NCBI GenBank assembly: GCA_964601225.1
Contig: CAZRMM010000007.1
Span: 1-64,000, forward strand
Length of the DNA stretch: 64,000 nucleotides
Direction of reading: 5' to 3'
Source: CAYRGC01 sp964601225
GTDB lineage: Bacteria; Patescibacteriota; Gracilibacteria; Peribacterales; Peribacteraceae
The translations under genes and the position numbers were made by a program. Below the pieces are notes generated by a model. It made no database searches. It was given only the letters and a program-made list of their open reading frames with translations, and was not told the origin of the DNA. Positions 41,703 to 48,887 of the stretch are shown piece by piece (position 1 is the stretch's first letter; the number at the start of each line of letters is the position of its first letter).

Positions 41703-41732
41703 ATTATGCCTCAGAATGATGTTTTGTTCAAG
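41703..41732 (-). promoter_or_regulatory. Promoter of rnpB
   Basis: On the minus strand: TTGAAC (41727-41732), 18-nt spacer, CATAAT (41703-41708). The expected transcription start (about 41696) coincides with the 5' strand of helix P1. Confidence 0.7.
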
Positions 41733-41747
41733 AAAAGGGAGAGGATT

Positions 41748-41780
41748 TGAGCTTAGGGCCCGGAGCTTATAACTTAGAGT
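41748..41780. repeat. Tandem word (GAGCTTA) between rnpB and the tRNA
   Basis: Three degenerate copies of GAGCTTAG/GAGCTTAT/ACTTAGAG with no inverted partner nearby. A related word is at 55116-55150. Confidence 0.55.
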
Positions 41781-41798
41781 GCACCATTCCAGAATCAT

Positions 41799-41813
41799 GC
41801 CGCCTTAGCTCAG
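41799..41813 (+). pseudogene. Detached 5' half of a tRNA
   Basis: GCCGCCTTAGCTCAG copies the start of tRNA-Thr with one acceptor change. After it the sequence runs into a TGCCTCG/CGAGGCA palindrome instead of a D-loop. Its acceptor strand pairs 7/7 with AGGCGGC of the fragment at 41984-42035. Confidence 0.6.
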
Positions 41814-41899
41814 TGCCTCGCCGAGGCATGCCGAGGCGGATAGGAAGAGGTGAAGCTCGGTCCCGCAGCCAGATCTTTCCTCCATCGTTCCTGAAACAT

Positions 41900-41974
41900 G
41901 CCGCTTTAGCTCAGGGGTAGAGCGACGCACTTGTAATGCGTAGGTCCGGGGTTCGATTCCCCGAAGCGGCTCCA
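41900..41974 (+). tRNA. tRNA-Thr (anticodon TGT)
   Basis: Acceptor GCCGCTT pairs with AAGCGGC, D-stem GCTC/GAGC, anticodon stem ACGCA/TGCGT with loop CTTGTAA (anticodon TGT), T-stem CGGGG/CCCCG with TTCGATT, discriminator T and encoded CCA (41972-41974). Confidence 0.95.
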
Positions 41975-41983
41975 TTAAAAATT

Positions 41984-42035
41984 GCATAGGTCCGGGGTTT
42001 TTCTGAGCCTGACGAGGGACCCCGAGGCGGCTCCA
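41984..42035 (+). pseudogene. Detached 3' half of a tRNA with interrupted T-loop
   Basis: It repeats the 3' part of tRNA-Thr (GCATAGGTCCGGGGTT ... CCCCGAGGCGGCTCCA), but the T-loop is replaced by about 20 extra nt. It ends in CCA. Its acceptor strand matches the 5' fragment at 41799 rather than the intact tRNA. Confidence 0.6.
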
Positions 42036-42063
42036 TCCAGGAAAAAATCATCACATCATTAGA

Positions 42064-42092
42064 TTGACAATAGTCTAGTGCGTCACAATAAT
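42064..42092 (+). promoter_or_regulatory. Promoter of the HTH-like protein gene
   Basis: TTGACA (42064-42069), 17-nt spacer, AATAAT (42087-42092); the leader to the ATG at 42112 is about 13 nt. Confidence 0.7.
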
Positions 42093-42111
42093 CGGTCGTT
42101 TTTTGCATTGT

Positions 42112-42654
42112 ATGGCTTTGGAACCCGAAAAACGGCAACAGCTTGATGGTATCGCGAACAGCCTGGCGACAATTCGTCTCAAGGTCGAAGGCGATGGACC
42201 GGCGACGGAAGCCATTGATGCCGCGATGAGGGATTTCCATGCCACGATCGATCGGGTGATCGAGCAGGGCAAGTCGGCCGTCGATGCGCTGGTCCGTGAA
42301 TTTGCAGAAGTCATCGCACGCAAAGTCGTCGGTCTTGGCACAAAGAAGGCACCTCCGCCGCAGGATTTCTTAGACAAGATAAAAAGAGAATGCCCGTTCA
42401 TGTTCACGAATCGTGTGACGAAAACAAGGGAGCTCCTGCTCATACTCGGTCGTCAATTGTCGACGAAAATCCCCGGAGAAGCGATTGCCGAAGAGATGGG
42501 GATCGAAAAAAAAGCGGTATACGCCGTGGCGAGTAATCTTGGAAGTACCCTCAGAAACAATCGAAGCATATATTCGATGTGCATTCACAATGAGGAAATA
42601 GGATTTTTCTCATATGAGCTCGTTTGTCGTGATAACGATGCCGCTGCTTCGTAG
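42112..42654 (+). CDS. Helical protein with C-terminal winged-helix-like segment, unknown
   Basis: A 180-aa soluble protein. The first ~100 residues are helical and amphipathic (LDGIANSLATIRLKVEGDG). The C-terminal ~75 residues (RELLLILGRQLSTKIPGE, AIAEEMGIEKKAVYAVASNL) look like a winged helix-turn-helix, as in transcription factors, but I cannot assign a family. The ATG at 42112 fits the promoter; the gene stands alone before the sugar transferase, whose promoter lies within its last codons. Confidence 0.55.
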   Translation: MALEPEKRQQLDGIANSLATIRLKVEGDGPATEAIDAAMRDFHATIDRVIEQGKSAVDALVREFAEVIARKVVGLGTKKAPPPQDFLDKIKRECPFMFTNRVTKTRELLLILGRQLSTKIPGEAIAEEMGIEKKAVYAVASNLGSTLRNNRSIYSMCIHNEEIGFFSYELVCRDNDAAAS

Positions 42655-42660
42655 TACACT
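42655..42660 (+). promoter_or_regulatory. -10 box (TACACT) of the sugar transferase gene
   Basis: TACACT with a 6-nt gap to the GTG at 42667. No clear -35 is seen. Confidence 0.55.
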
Positions 42661-42666
42661 GTCCCC

Positions 42667-44058
42667 GTGAAACGCATAGAAGTCCTCTTCGGCGTCCTGC
42701 GTCTTCCTTTGGACGCGCTTGCGGTGGCGCTCTCTCTCGTCATCAGTTACCGCCTGCGCATGGCCGGGGTCGACCTGTTCCCGCTGGCCATGCTGAGCGA
42801 ATCCGCGAACCTTCCGGATCTCCACGCGTACCTGATGTCTTTCGTGCTGCCGAGCGTGATCGTGATCGTATTTCTCGCCGCGTCGCTCGGTCTCTACACT
42901 CTGCGTTCCACCGTGAGCGCCTGGGGAGAGGTGTGGTGGGTGTGCGTGCTCAACGCCCTGTGGCTGACGTTCGTGATCGGTTGGTACGCCTTGGTGCTGC
43001 GCGATTTCTTTCCGTCCCGTGCGCTCCTGCTCTACGGCGTGTGTCTTAACGTTCTCTTCATTACCTTTTCCCGTTCGAGCCTTACCCTCGTGCAGCGCGC
43101 GTTGCTGCGCGCCGGCGTGGGGCGCCGGGAGGCCGTGTCGATCGGCGCCTTGCCGCTTGCGGAAGCGGCGCGCGACACGCTCTCGCGCGACATCCACTAC
43201 TGGTACCTCGGACATCTCGCCGATCTGGAGGGCCTTAAGCGCCTGGGGCACCAGCATTCCGTCGATCTCGTGCTCCAGACCGATCCGAACCCGGGAAGCC
43301 GCCAGACGCTCGCACTCATCGACTACTGTCGCAGTCACCATATCGGCTATGCCTTCTTGCCGCCCGTGCTCGCCGACGTGCCGCACCAGCTTCGCGTGGA
43401 GCGACTCGGTCTTTTGCCGCTCGTGCGCTTTCAGCCCACGCCTCTCGACGGTTGGGGAAGGGTGGCGAAGCGCCTCTTCGACATCGTCGCGAGCCTAGCC
43501 TTCATTGTCGTCCTTTCGCCGCTCTTGCTTCTCATCGCCATTGTCGTCGTGGTGGATTCCGGTTTTCCGGTTTTCTACGTTTCCACCCGTATCGGGGACC
43601 AGGGGCGACGCTTCATCAAGGTCATCAAGTTCCGCTCGATGGTGAAGGACGCGGACAAGCGCAAAGGCGAGCTCTCGTCGCTTAACCACCGCAAGGACGG
43701 CCCGCTCTTCAAAATCAAGAACGACCCGCGCATCACGCGCGTGGGCCGCGTGCTCCGGCGCTTCACGCTCGACGAATTCCCGCAGCTCTTCTGCGTGCTC
43801 CTCGGCCGCATGTCCCTCGTGGGCCCGCGTCCGCACCTGCCGGAGGAAGTGGAGCGCTACTCGCCCGAACAGCGCCGCGTCTTCGCCGTTAAACCCGGCA
43901 TGACGGGCCTCGCGCAGGTTTCCGGTCGCTCCGATCTGACTTTCGATGAAGAGGTGCGTCTCGATCTGCGGTATGTGGAAGAGTGGAGCCTGCTTCTGGA
44001 TCTCTGGGTGCTCTGGAGGACGGTGTTTGTGATTTTGAAACAGGAGGGGGCGGACTAA
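42667..44058 (+). CDS. Polyprenyl-phosphate sugar-1-phosphate transferase (WbaP/WcaJ family)
   Basis: A 463-aa membrane enzyme that starts polysaccharide or glycan assembly by moving a sugar 1-phosphate onto undecaprenyl phosphate. The N-terminal half has about four TM helices and a CoA-binding-like domain. The C-terminal catalytic domain has KRLFDIVASLAFIVVLSPLL, IKFRSMVKDAD, RRFTLDEFPQLFCVLLGRMS, LVGPRPHLPEEV, KPGMTGLAQVSGRSDLTF and the terminal YVEEWSLLLDLWVLWRT. The GTG start follows TACACT by 6 nt. Confidence 0.92.
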   Translation: MKRIEVLFGVLRLPLDALAVALSLVISYRLRMAGVDLFPLAMLSESANLPDLHAYLMSFVLPSVIVIVFLAASLGLYTLRSTVSAWGEVWWVCVLNALWLTFVIGWYALVLRDFFPSRALLLYGVCLNVLFITFSRSSLTLVQRALLRAGVGRREAVSIGALPLAEAARDTLSRDIHYWYLGHLADLEGLKRLGHQHSVDLVLQTDPNPGSRQTLALIDYCRSHHIGYAFLPPVLADVPHQLRVERLGLLPLVRFQPTPLDGWGRVAKRLFDIVASLAFIVVLSPLLLLIAIVVVVDSGFPVFYVSTRIGDQGRRFIKVIKFRSMVKDADKRKGELSSLNHRKDGPLFKIKNDPRITRVGRVLRRFTLDEFPQLFCVLLGRMSLVGPRPHLPEEVERYSPEQRRVFAVKPGMTGLAQVSGRSDLTFDEEVRLDLRYVEEWSLLLDLWVLWRTVFVILKQEGAD

Positions 44059-44072
44059 GTTCCCGGTTGCGA

Positions 44073-44593
44073 GTTGCGGGTGTCGAGTTGCGAGAGGTTC
44101 TTTATGCAGACAGAATGTGTTTTTTGTCTTTCAAAAGGCCAAAATGAACGTTTTGAATTTTCATGCTCTGAGGAGATATGGTGATTATTTTGATCATGGA
44201 ACATCGTAGTGATATGGCAGCATACTCATTTGAAGAATTCGATGTCTGGAAAGAGTCACGACAACTTGTTCGAGAGGTTCGAGCGATCTGTCGCGCATCC
44301 GCCTCTCGTGATTTCATCTTCGTTGATCAGATCACCCGTGCTGTTCGATCCATATCTGCAAATATTGCTGAGGGTTCGGAAGCATCGACGAGACCCGAAT
44401 GTGCAAAATTTCTTCGATATGCGAAGCGATCTTGCGGAGAAGTCCGCTCACATTTGTTCGATGCCCTTGATGAAGGATACATTGAACAATCGACATTCGA
44501 TCGTCTATGCGAGTGCTCCAGAGTTCTCTGCAAAAGACTCGGATCTTTTATCCGTCATCTGGAAACTCGCAACTCGCAACCCGACACCCGCAA
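44073..44593. mobile_element. Candidate 521-bp element: 22-bp inverted ends around an S23-type four-helix gene
   Basis: The 22 nt at 44073-44094 and 44572-44593 are inverted copies with one mismatch. Both consist of the word GTTGCGGGT/GAGTTGCGAG. The segment between them holds little besides the four-helix gene. The left end lies 15 nt after the sugar transferase stop and the right end 8 nt before the stop of the convergent exonuclease gene. No transposase is present; mobility is inferred. Confidence 0.55.
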
Positions 44594-44597
44594 CTAA
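44178..44597 (+). CDS. S23-type four-helix bundle protein (23S rRNA intervening-sequence family, bAvd-like)
   Basis: A 139-aa protein with the family pattern: YSFEEFDVWKESRQLVREV at the start, QITRAVRSISANIAEGSE in the middle, and FLRYAKRSCGEVRSHL then LCKRLGSFIRHLE at the end. Relatives are encoded by intervening sequences in bacterial 23S rRNA genes and include the accessory protein of diversity-generating retroelements. Its last ~9 residues (SQPDTRN) are encoded by the right inverted repeat. Starts at 44178, 44181, 44196 or 44214 are all possible; AGGAG lies just before 44178. Confidence 0.8.
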   Translation: MVIILIMEHRSDMAAYSFEEFDVWKESRQLVREVRAICRASASRDFIFVDQITRAVRSISANIAEGSEASTRPECAKFLRYAKRSCGEVRSHLFDALDEGYIEQSTFDRLCECSRVLCKRLGSFIRHLETRNSQPDTRN

Positions 44598-44600
44598 CCA

Positions 44601-47009
44601 TCAGAACATTGCGAGCTGCCCATCATCCTTGCCCTTCTTCGCCTTCGTGGCTTTCGCCTTGGGTGCTTTGGCTTTGATGACTGTGATCACCGTGTTCGAT
44701 TCCGTCGCCGGCTTCGGAGCCGCGATCGTTTCGTCCGAGAATTGCGCCAGATACGCGAGGATCTTCTGACCGTAGCTCTTGGTCTGCAAACGCGTGTCGA
44801 TGAGGAGAACCGAGCCGCCGTCCGCGCGGAAACGGCAGAAGGTTCTGAGCAGACGGAAAAGACGGTGCAGCAGACGGGGGAGCGAGTACTCGTTGAAGGG
44901 ATCGCGGTAGCTCTGCGCGCGGCGGCTCAGGATCGCGTGACTGGGGTGATCGAAGGGCAGGGAACCGATGACGAGGAGATTCGCGGTGCCCGCGGGCAGA
45001 TCGACGCCCTCGAACATCCACGGCGTGAGGAGCCAGAGCGCCGCGCCAGGCGCCGACACGAATTCGGACTGCATGCGACCCTGGCCGCCGCTCGATCCCT
45101 GGCAGATGAGCGCGACGCCTTTCGCTTCCAGCGTCTCTGTGTGCTTTACGAACGCGTCGTCGATCTGGCTGCGGCTCCCCAGAAGAAGGATCGTCTTCCC
45201 CGTCGGCGGGTTCTCGAGAAGGTCCTCCACCGTGATATCGAACGACGGTGAGACCGTCACGGCACAGCGCGCGCAGGCACCTTTCCCCGTGAGGGGCGCC
45301 TTGTGACCGTTCGGGAGAATCTCGGGGAGCATCGCGGCGGCTCCCGCCGGGATGAGGAGCGTCGTCGGCACGCGGCTGAAGAGTTTCTCCTTCAGTAGCA
45401 GTCCGACGCGCTCGGGGACGGATTGCACGTACTGGTTCCCCTGGCGGTTCTGTTCGATGTAGGCGATGCGGTGCGCAAGGTTACCCGGTTCCAGGATCTT
45501 CTCGAGCTGTCCCAGCATGCGCCGGACGTGAGCGGACCACTCGCGTTCGGCCAGTACGTCCCGTAGGAGGGACGAGAGCCCCTTGGCCTCGGGGGAATTG
45601 AGGTCGCCAGGGGTCAGGTACCGCAAGTCCTGGAACTGCCGTACCCGCTCGATCCAGAGCTGGAAGGTGTCGAGGAACTTCGTCAGCAGAGTCTCGCCCT
45701 CTGCGGCGGCGCGGAGTGTCTCCACTGTTACGTACCAGCCGTAGGCCTTCGTGGCGGTGTCTTCGAGCATGGAGGCGTCGTCGACGATCACGTGCGCCGA
45801 GTCGCCGAGAAGTTCTTTGTGCCCCGGCTGCGCCTCGTCCTCCAGGATTTGCAGAAGATCGCGATGTTCCAGAAGTACGACGCTCGGGAGTCCTGTGAAT
45901 TGGTCGGTGTAGATCGGAGATGCCGTCGTCGCAGCGAGTTTCCCGTTCCACACGGCTTCTTCCCCGCCGTGAAGAGGAAGAGAGGAGCGCTTCTCCGTCG
46001 GAAACCAGAGTAGCTTGAGCGCGAGCGTCGCTTCGTCGTTCGTGAAGGCGTCCTGTGCGAGGAAGCGCTCGCGGGCAGCCGCATCCACGAGCGCGTGCGC
46101 CGGATGAACTACGCGCACGCGATCCATCAGGTCCGCCGGCAGCCGCTCCAGGATCACGCGCAGGTTCTTCACCGCGATCCATGTACGCGGGCCCTTCTTC
46201 GTCTTCAGCGCACCCTCGATGAGATGCTGCAATTCCGCTGCATCGAGGGATTCCTCGGCCAGTTGCACGTCGGCAGCCGCCGGTTCGATCGTGAGCACCT
46301 CCGTCGACGGCTTGCCGTGCGCCTGGGTGATCGGCGCGAACCATGCAGGCTTCTTCTTGCTGGTGGGTTCAGGAAGGGCTTCCAGGAACATTCTGAGACC
46401 CGTCGGTGCGCGCTTGGCCACGCCGAGTGCGTCCTTGTGCGCGGAAGCCGGTAACTCGCACATCCGTTCCCAGCAGCGACTCAGGAGTTCAAGCGTTGCC
46501 CGGACGTCACCGAGAGCGCGGTGCGGGGGATCGTGTTTCAGGTTCAGCACGCGGCTCAGGTAGCCGAGCGAATAGCTTTCCAGTTCCGGATACACGAGCG
46601 ATGCGAGCATCGACGTATCGAGCATCGGGCGTCCCGCCAGGTCGATGCCCTCGCCACGGAGCATGCCGATATCGAAGTTCACGTTCTGTCCGACGACAAC
46701 GCAGTCCTCGGGAATATGCGCCATGATCTCCCCGCGTTTCTCGTCAAACGTCGGCTTGCCCGCCAGATGCTCCGGACGGATACGCGTGATCACCTGGACC
46801 ACGGGCGGGATCTCCGCCGCCGCGATCAGCTGCTCATACTCTTTTTCCACGGCGCCGTCGCGCACAACGGACGACGCAAACTCGATCACCCGGTGCACCC
46901 TCGGCACGAAGCCCGTGGTCTCGGTATCGAGGACCACGAAGGGGAAGGGCGGGAGGGGGTGATTCGGGGAACGGGGCACGAGGGAAGGGTACGTCTCCGA
47001 GGGCTTCAC
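44601..47009 (-). CDS. DEDDh exonuclease fused to a DinG-like helicase domain
   Basis: An 802-aa protein. Residues about 20-185 are an epsilon-type 3'-5' exonuclease: VVLDTETTGF (Exo I), GQNVNFDIGML (Exo II) and HRALGDVRATLELL (Exo III). The rest resembles the DinG/XPD-like helicase of the Gram-positive DinG fusion: a VIVDDASMLED box in place of DEAH, and C-terminal ALWLLTPWMFEGVDLPAG and VIGSLPFDHP. I see no GxGKT Walker A, so helicase activity may be lost. A Lys/Ala-rich tail ends in QLAMF. It starts with GTG and is convergent with the S23 gene, 3 nt apart. Confidence 0.75.
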   Translation of the reverse strand: MKPSETYPSLVPRSPNHPLPPFPFVVLDTETTGFVPRVHRVIEFASSVVRDGAVEKEYEQLIAAAEIPPVVQVITRIRPEHLAGKPTFDEKRGEIMAHIPEDCVVVGQNVNFDIGMLRGEGIDLAGRPMLDTSMLASLVYPELESYSLGYLSRVLNLKHDPPHRALGDVRATLELLSRCWERMCELPASAHKDALGVAKRAPTGLRMFLEALPEPTSKKKPAWFAPITQAHGKPSTEVLTIEPAAADVQLAEESLDAAELQHLIEGALKTKKGPRTWIAVKNLRVILERLPADLMDRVRVVHPAHALVDAAARERFLAQDAFTNDEATLALKLLWFPTEKRSSLPLHGGEEAVWNGKLAATTASPIYTDQFTGLPSVVLLEHRDLLQILEDEAQPGHKELLGDSAHVIVDDASMLEDTATKAYGWYVTVETLRAAAEGETLLTKFLDTFQLWIERVRQFQDLRYLTPGDLNSPEAKGLSSLLRDVLAEREWSAHVRRMLGQLEKILEPGNLAHRIAYIEQNRQGNQYVQSVPERVGLLLKEKLFSRVPTTLLIPAGAAAMLPEILPNGHKAPLTGKGACARCAVTVSPSFDITVEDLLENPPTGKTILLLGSRSQIDDAFVKHTETLEAKGVALICQGSSGGQGRMQSEFVSAPGAALWLLTPWMFEGVDLPAGTANLLVIGSLPFDHPSHAILSRRAQSYRDPFNEYSLPRLLHRLFRLLRTFCRFRADGGSVLLIDTRLQTKSYGQKILAYLAQFSDETIAAPKPATESNTVITVIKAKAPKAKATKAKKGKDDGQLAMF

Positions 47010-47048
47010 GGGAATGGAAAACCGCTCGGTTCAGAGGATTCTTCATTC

Positions 47049-47076
47049 TCGACAACATTCAAAGACGTTTTATAAT
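47049..47076 (+). promoter_or_regulatory. Leaderless promoter of the 128-aa gene
   Basis: TCGACA (47049-47054), 16-nt spacer, perfect TATAAT (47071-47076), then only 6 nt (GCTGCT) to the ATG at 47083. Transcription would begin at the start codon. Confidence 0.75.
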
Positions 47077-47082
47077 GCTGCT

Positions 47083-47469
47083 ATGAGTTTCGAGAAAGAC
47101 ATGGCCGACGCCGATTCCGCAGGGGAGGCAATTGTGCAGAAACTATGGGAGAAATTGCGGCCGGTTCCCGGATGGGAAACGATCATTGCGTTTCATCGAC
47201 AGCAATTCGTCGCACAGGCCCAAGCGATTCTGGCTTTGCTTGAGCAAACGAAGCCACGGATGCTTCGCGCCATCGCCCTGGTCGATCAATATCAAGCACA
47301 CTTGCGCGACGAAGGCGGATCCGCCGAGCCGCTGGAACCTCTTTCTCAGCGCCTGGCGCAAATTCAAAAAGGAGTCGCTCTCTGCCGGAGTCTTTTTCGA
47401 TGGGTCCGCGCACTCGATGCGCTTTCGGCCACGCTGAGTCGAGAGGAAGGTGACGCTCGGGAAAACTGA
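47083..47469 (+). CDS. 128-aa helical protein, unknown
   Basis: Predicted almost entirely alpha-helical, with amphipathic heptads (QQFVAQAQAILALLEQTK, LSQRLAQIQKGVALCRSL). No signal peptide, TM or family was recognised. The start is fixed by a consensus promoter whose -10 box ends 6 nt before the ATG. It is convergent with nusA, with a shared hairpin in between. Confidence 0.6.
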   Translation: MSFEKDMADADSAGEAIVQKLWEKLRPVPGWETIIAFHRQQFVAQAQAILALLEQTKPRMLRAIALVDQYQAHLRDEGGSAEPLEPLSQRLAQIQKGVALCRSLFRWVRALDALSATLSREEGDAREN

Positions 47470-47476
47470 ATCCATC

Positions 47477-47498
47477 GAAAAAAGCCGCCGAAGCGGCT
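47477..47498 (-). terminator. Terminator of nusA, also downstream of the 128-aa gene
   Basis: Minus strand: AGCCGC, loop TTCG, GCGGCT, then six T. The plus-strand direction has a weaker T-run, so it is mainly a nusA terminator. Confidence 0.9.
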
Positions 47499-47518
47499 CT
47501 TTCCGGTTTTATACGGGG

Positions 47519-48742
47519 TTACGCCTCAGCCTTCTCCTCGGCGGGGGCCTCGGGCTCCGCCTTCGGCTCTTGCGCCGGGGCCTCGACGGCCGCACCTTCC
47601 TCCGCTGCGGCGGCTTCCGCTTCGCCCGCCGGCACCGGTTCGCCGCGGAGTTCCGCGAGCTTGGCCTTGAAGGCGGGAAGTTCCTCGTAGTTGTACATGT
47701 CGAGCTCGAATCCCGTGAGGTCGGTGGCGAGACGGATGTTCTGGCCCTTCTTGCCGATGGCCATGGGACGCTGTGCCTCTTCCACGAACACCGCGGCGCG
47801 CTTCTTGATGCGGCGGCCGGCCTCGTCGAAGTGTTCCTGCTCGTTGACGATGATCACGGCGGAGATCTGCGCGGGCTGGAGAGCAAGGGAAATCAGTTTA
47901 ATCGGATCGTCCGACCATTCGATCATATCCACGCGCTCGCCGTTGATCTCTTCCATCACCGCCTGGATGCGCACGCCTTTTTGGCCGACACAGGCGCCGA
48001 TCGGGTCGATGCGGGGATCGTTGCTCTTTACGGCCACCTTGCTGCGGAAGCCGGCGTCGCGGGCGATGCCCTTGATCTCGACGTCGCCGTTTCGTACCTC
48101 CGGGATCTCAAGCTCGAGGAGCTTCCTCACGAGATTCGGGTGCGTTCGGGAGATGCGGAGCTGCGGACCCTTGCCCGTGAGTTCGACCTTGTCGAGGTAC
48201 ACGCGGATGCGCTTGCCCGTGTAGTAGTGCTCGCCGGAAATCTGCTCACGCCAGGGGAGAGAGACCGTCATGCCGTCGATTTCGAGGGTGACCCAGTTGG
48301 GGTCCACCTTTGTGACGGTGGCGGTGAGGAGCTCCTCTTCGCGATCCTTGAACTTCTCGTAGAGACTCTGTTTCTCCGCTTCCTGGAGCTTCTGCAGAAT
48401 CACCTGCTTGGCGGCCTGGGTCGCGATGCGACCGTATTCGACGGGCGTCACATCGATTGTGATTTCATCGCCAACGTCCGCGTCGGACTTCACTTTGCGC
48501 GCGTCCTTCACGCTGATCTCGAAGTTCTCGTTCTCCACGTCCTCTACCACCTCCTTCACGAGGAGGATTGTCGGGAGGTCACGGCCCTCTTCGAGCTCGA
48601 CGCGGATTTCCTGCTCCTTGTTGCCGTAGTCCTTGCGGTACGCGGTAGCGATTGCCTGTTTAACGGCCTCGATCACCTGTTCGGCGGAGACGTTCTTCTC
48701 CGAACAGATCTGATTAATGGCGGCGAGGAATGATGCGCGCAT
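47519..48742 (-). CDS. nusA: Transcription termination/antitermination factor NusA
   Basis: A 407-aa protein. It has the NusA N-terminal domain (about 1-130, RNA polymerase binding), an S1 domain (about 135-200), KH1 with GACVGQKGVRIQAV (about 249-262), KH2 with PMAIGKKGQNIRLA (about 335-348), and an Ala/Glu/Pro-rich C-terminal tail. I prefer MRASFLAAINQ at 48742; a start at 48793 (MVAYPD) inside the leader hairpin is possible. Its 5' half is duplicated upstream at 52755-53540. Confidence 0.93.
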   Translation of the reverse strand: MRASFLAAINQICSEKNVSAEQVIEAVKQAIATAYRKDYGNKEQEIRVELEEGRDLPTILLVKEVVEDVENENFEISVKDARKVKSDADVGDEITIDVTPVEYGRIATQAAKQVILQKLQEAEKQSLYEKFKDREEELLTATVTKVDPNWVTLEIDGMTVSLPWREQISGEHYYTGKRIRVYLDKVELTGKGPQLRISRTHPNLVRKLLELEIPEVRNGDVEIKGIARDAGFRSKVAVKSNDPRIDPIGACVGQKGVRIQAVMEEINGERVDMIEWSDDPIKLISLALQPAQISAVIIVNEQEHFDEAGRRIKKRAAVFVEEAQRPMAIGKKGQNIRLATDLTGFELDMYNYEELPAFKAKLAELRGEPVPAGEAEAAAAEEGAAVEAPAQEPKAEPEAPAEEKAEA

Positions 48743-48787
48743 GATGGGTTGGAGAATGGAATCGTCCGTGACTGTATCCGGGTAAGC

Positions 48788-48813
48788 CACCATTCCATAG
48801 TCATGGAATAGTG
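48788..48813 (-). promoter_or_regulatory. Leader hairpin of nusA
   Basis: ATTCCAT (48792-48798), loop AGTC, ATGGAAT (48803-48809), flanked by CAC (48788-48790) and GTG (48811-48813) that extend the stem past one mismatch. The counterpart upstream of the nusA copy (53598-53624) keeps the pairing with different bases. Confidence 0.6.
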
Positions 48814-48840
48814 TGGATTAACAGTACGATGGACACCCTT

Positions 48841-48868
48841 ATTCTACTCGGAATGCAAAAAATTGCAA
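48841..48868 (-). promoter_or_regulatory. Promoter of nusA
   Basis: On the minus strand: TTGCAA (48863-48868), 16-nt spacer, TAGAAT (48841-48846). It lies between the end of the fusion gene (48888) and the nusA leader hairpin. Confidence 0.7.
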
Positions 48869-48887
48869 CAAAGTGCCCTTTTTGCCT

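Noticed and set aside
41805..42240. Minus-strand frames across the tRNA (ASGNRTPDLRITSASLYP-type peptides)
   Set aside because: This peptide is the familiar false translation of a tRNA gene and its fragments.
44209..44769. An overlapping plus-strand frame through the S23 gene and into the exonuclease gene
   Set aside because: The S23 frame has clear family motifs; this one is out of frame with it and runs antisense into a conserved gene.
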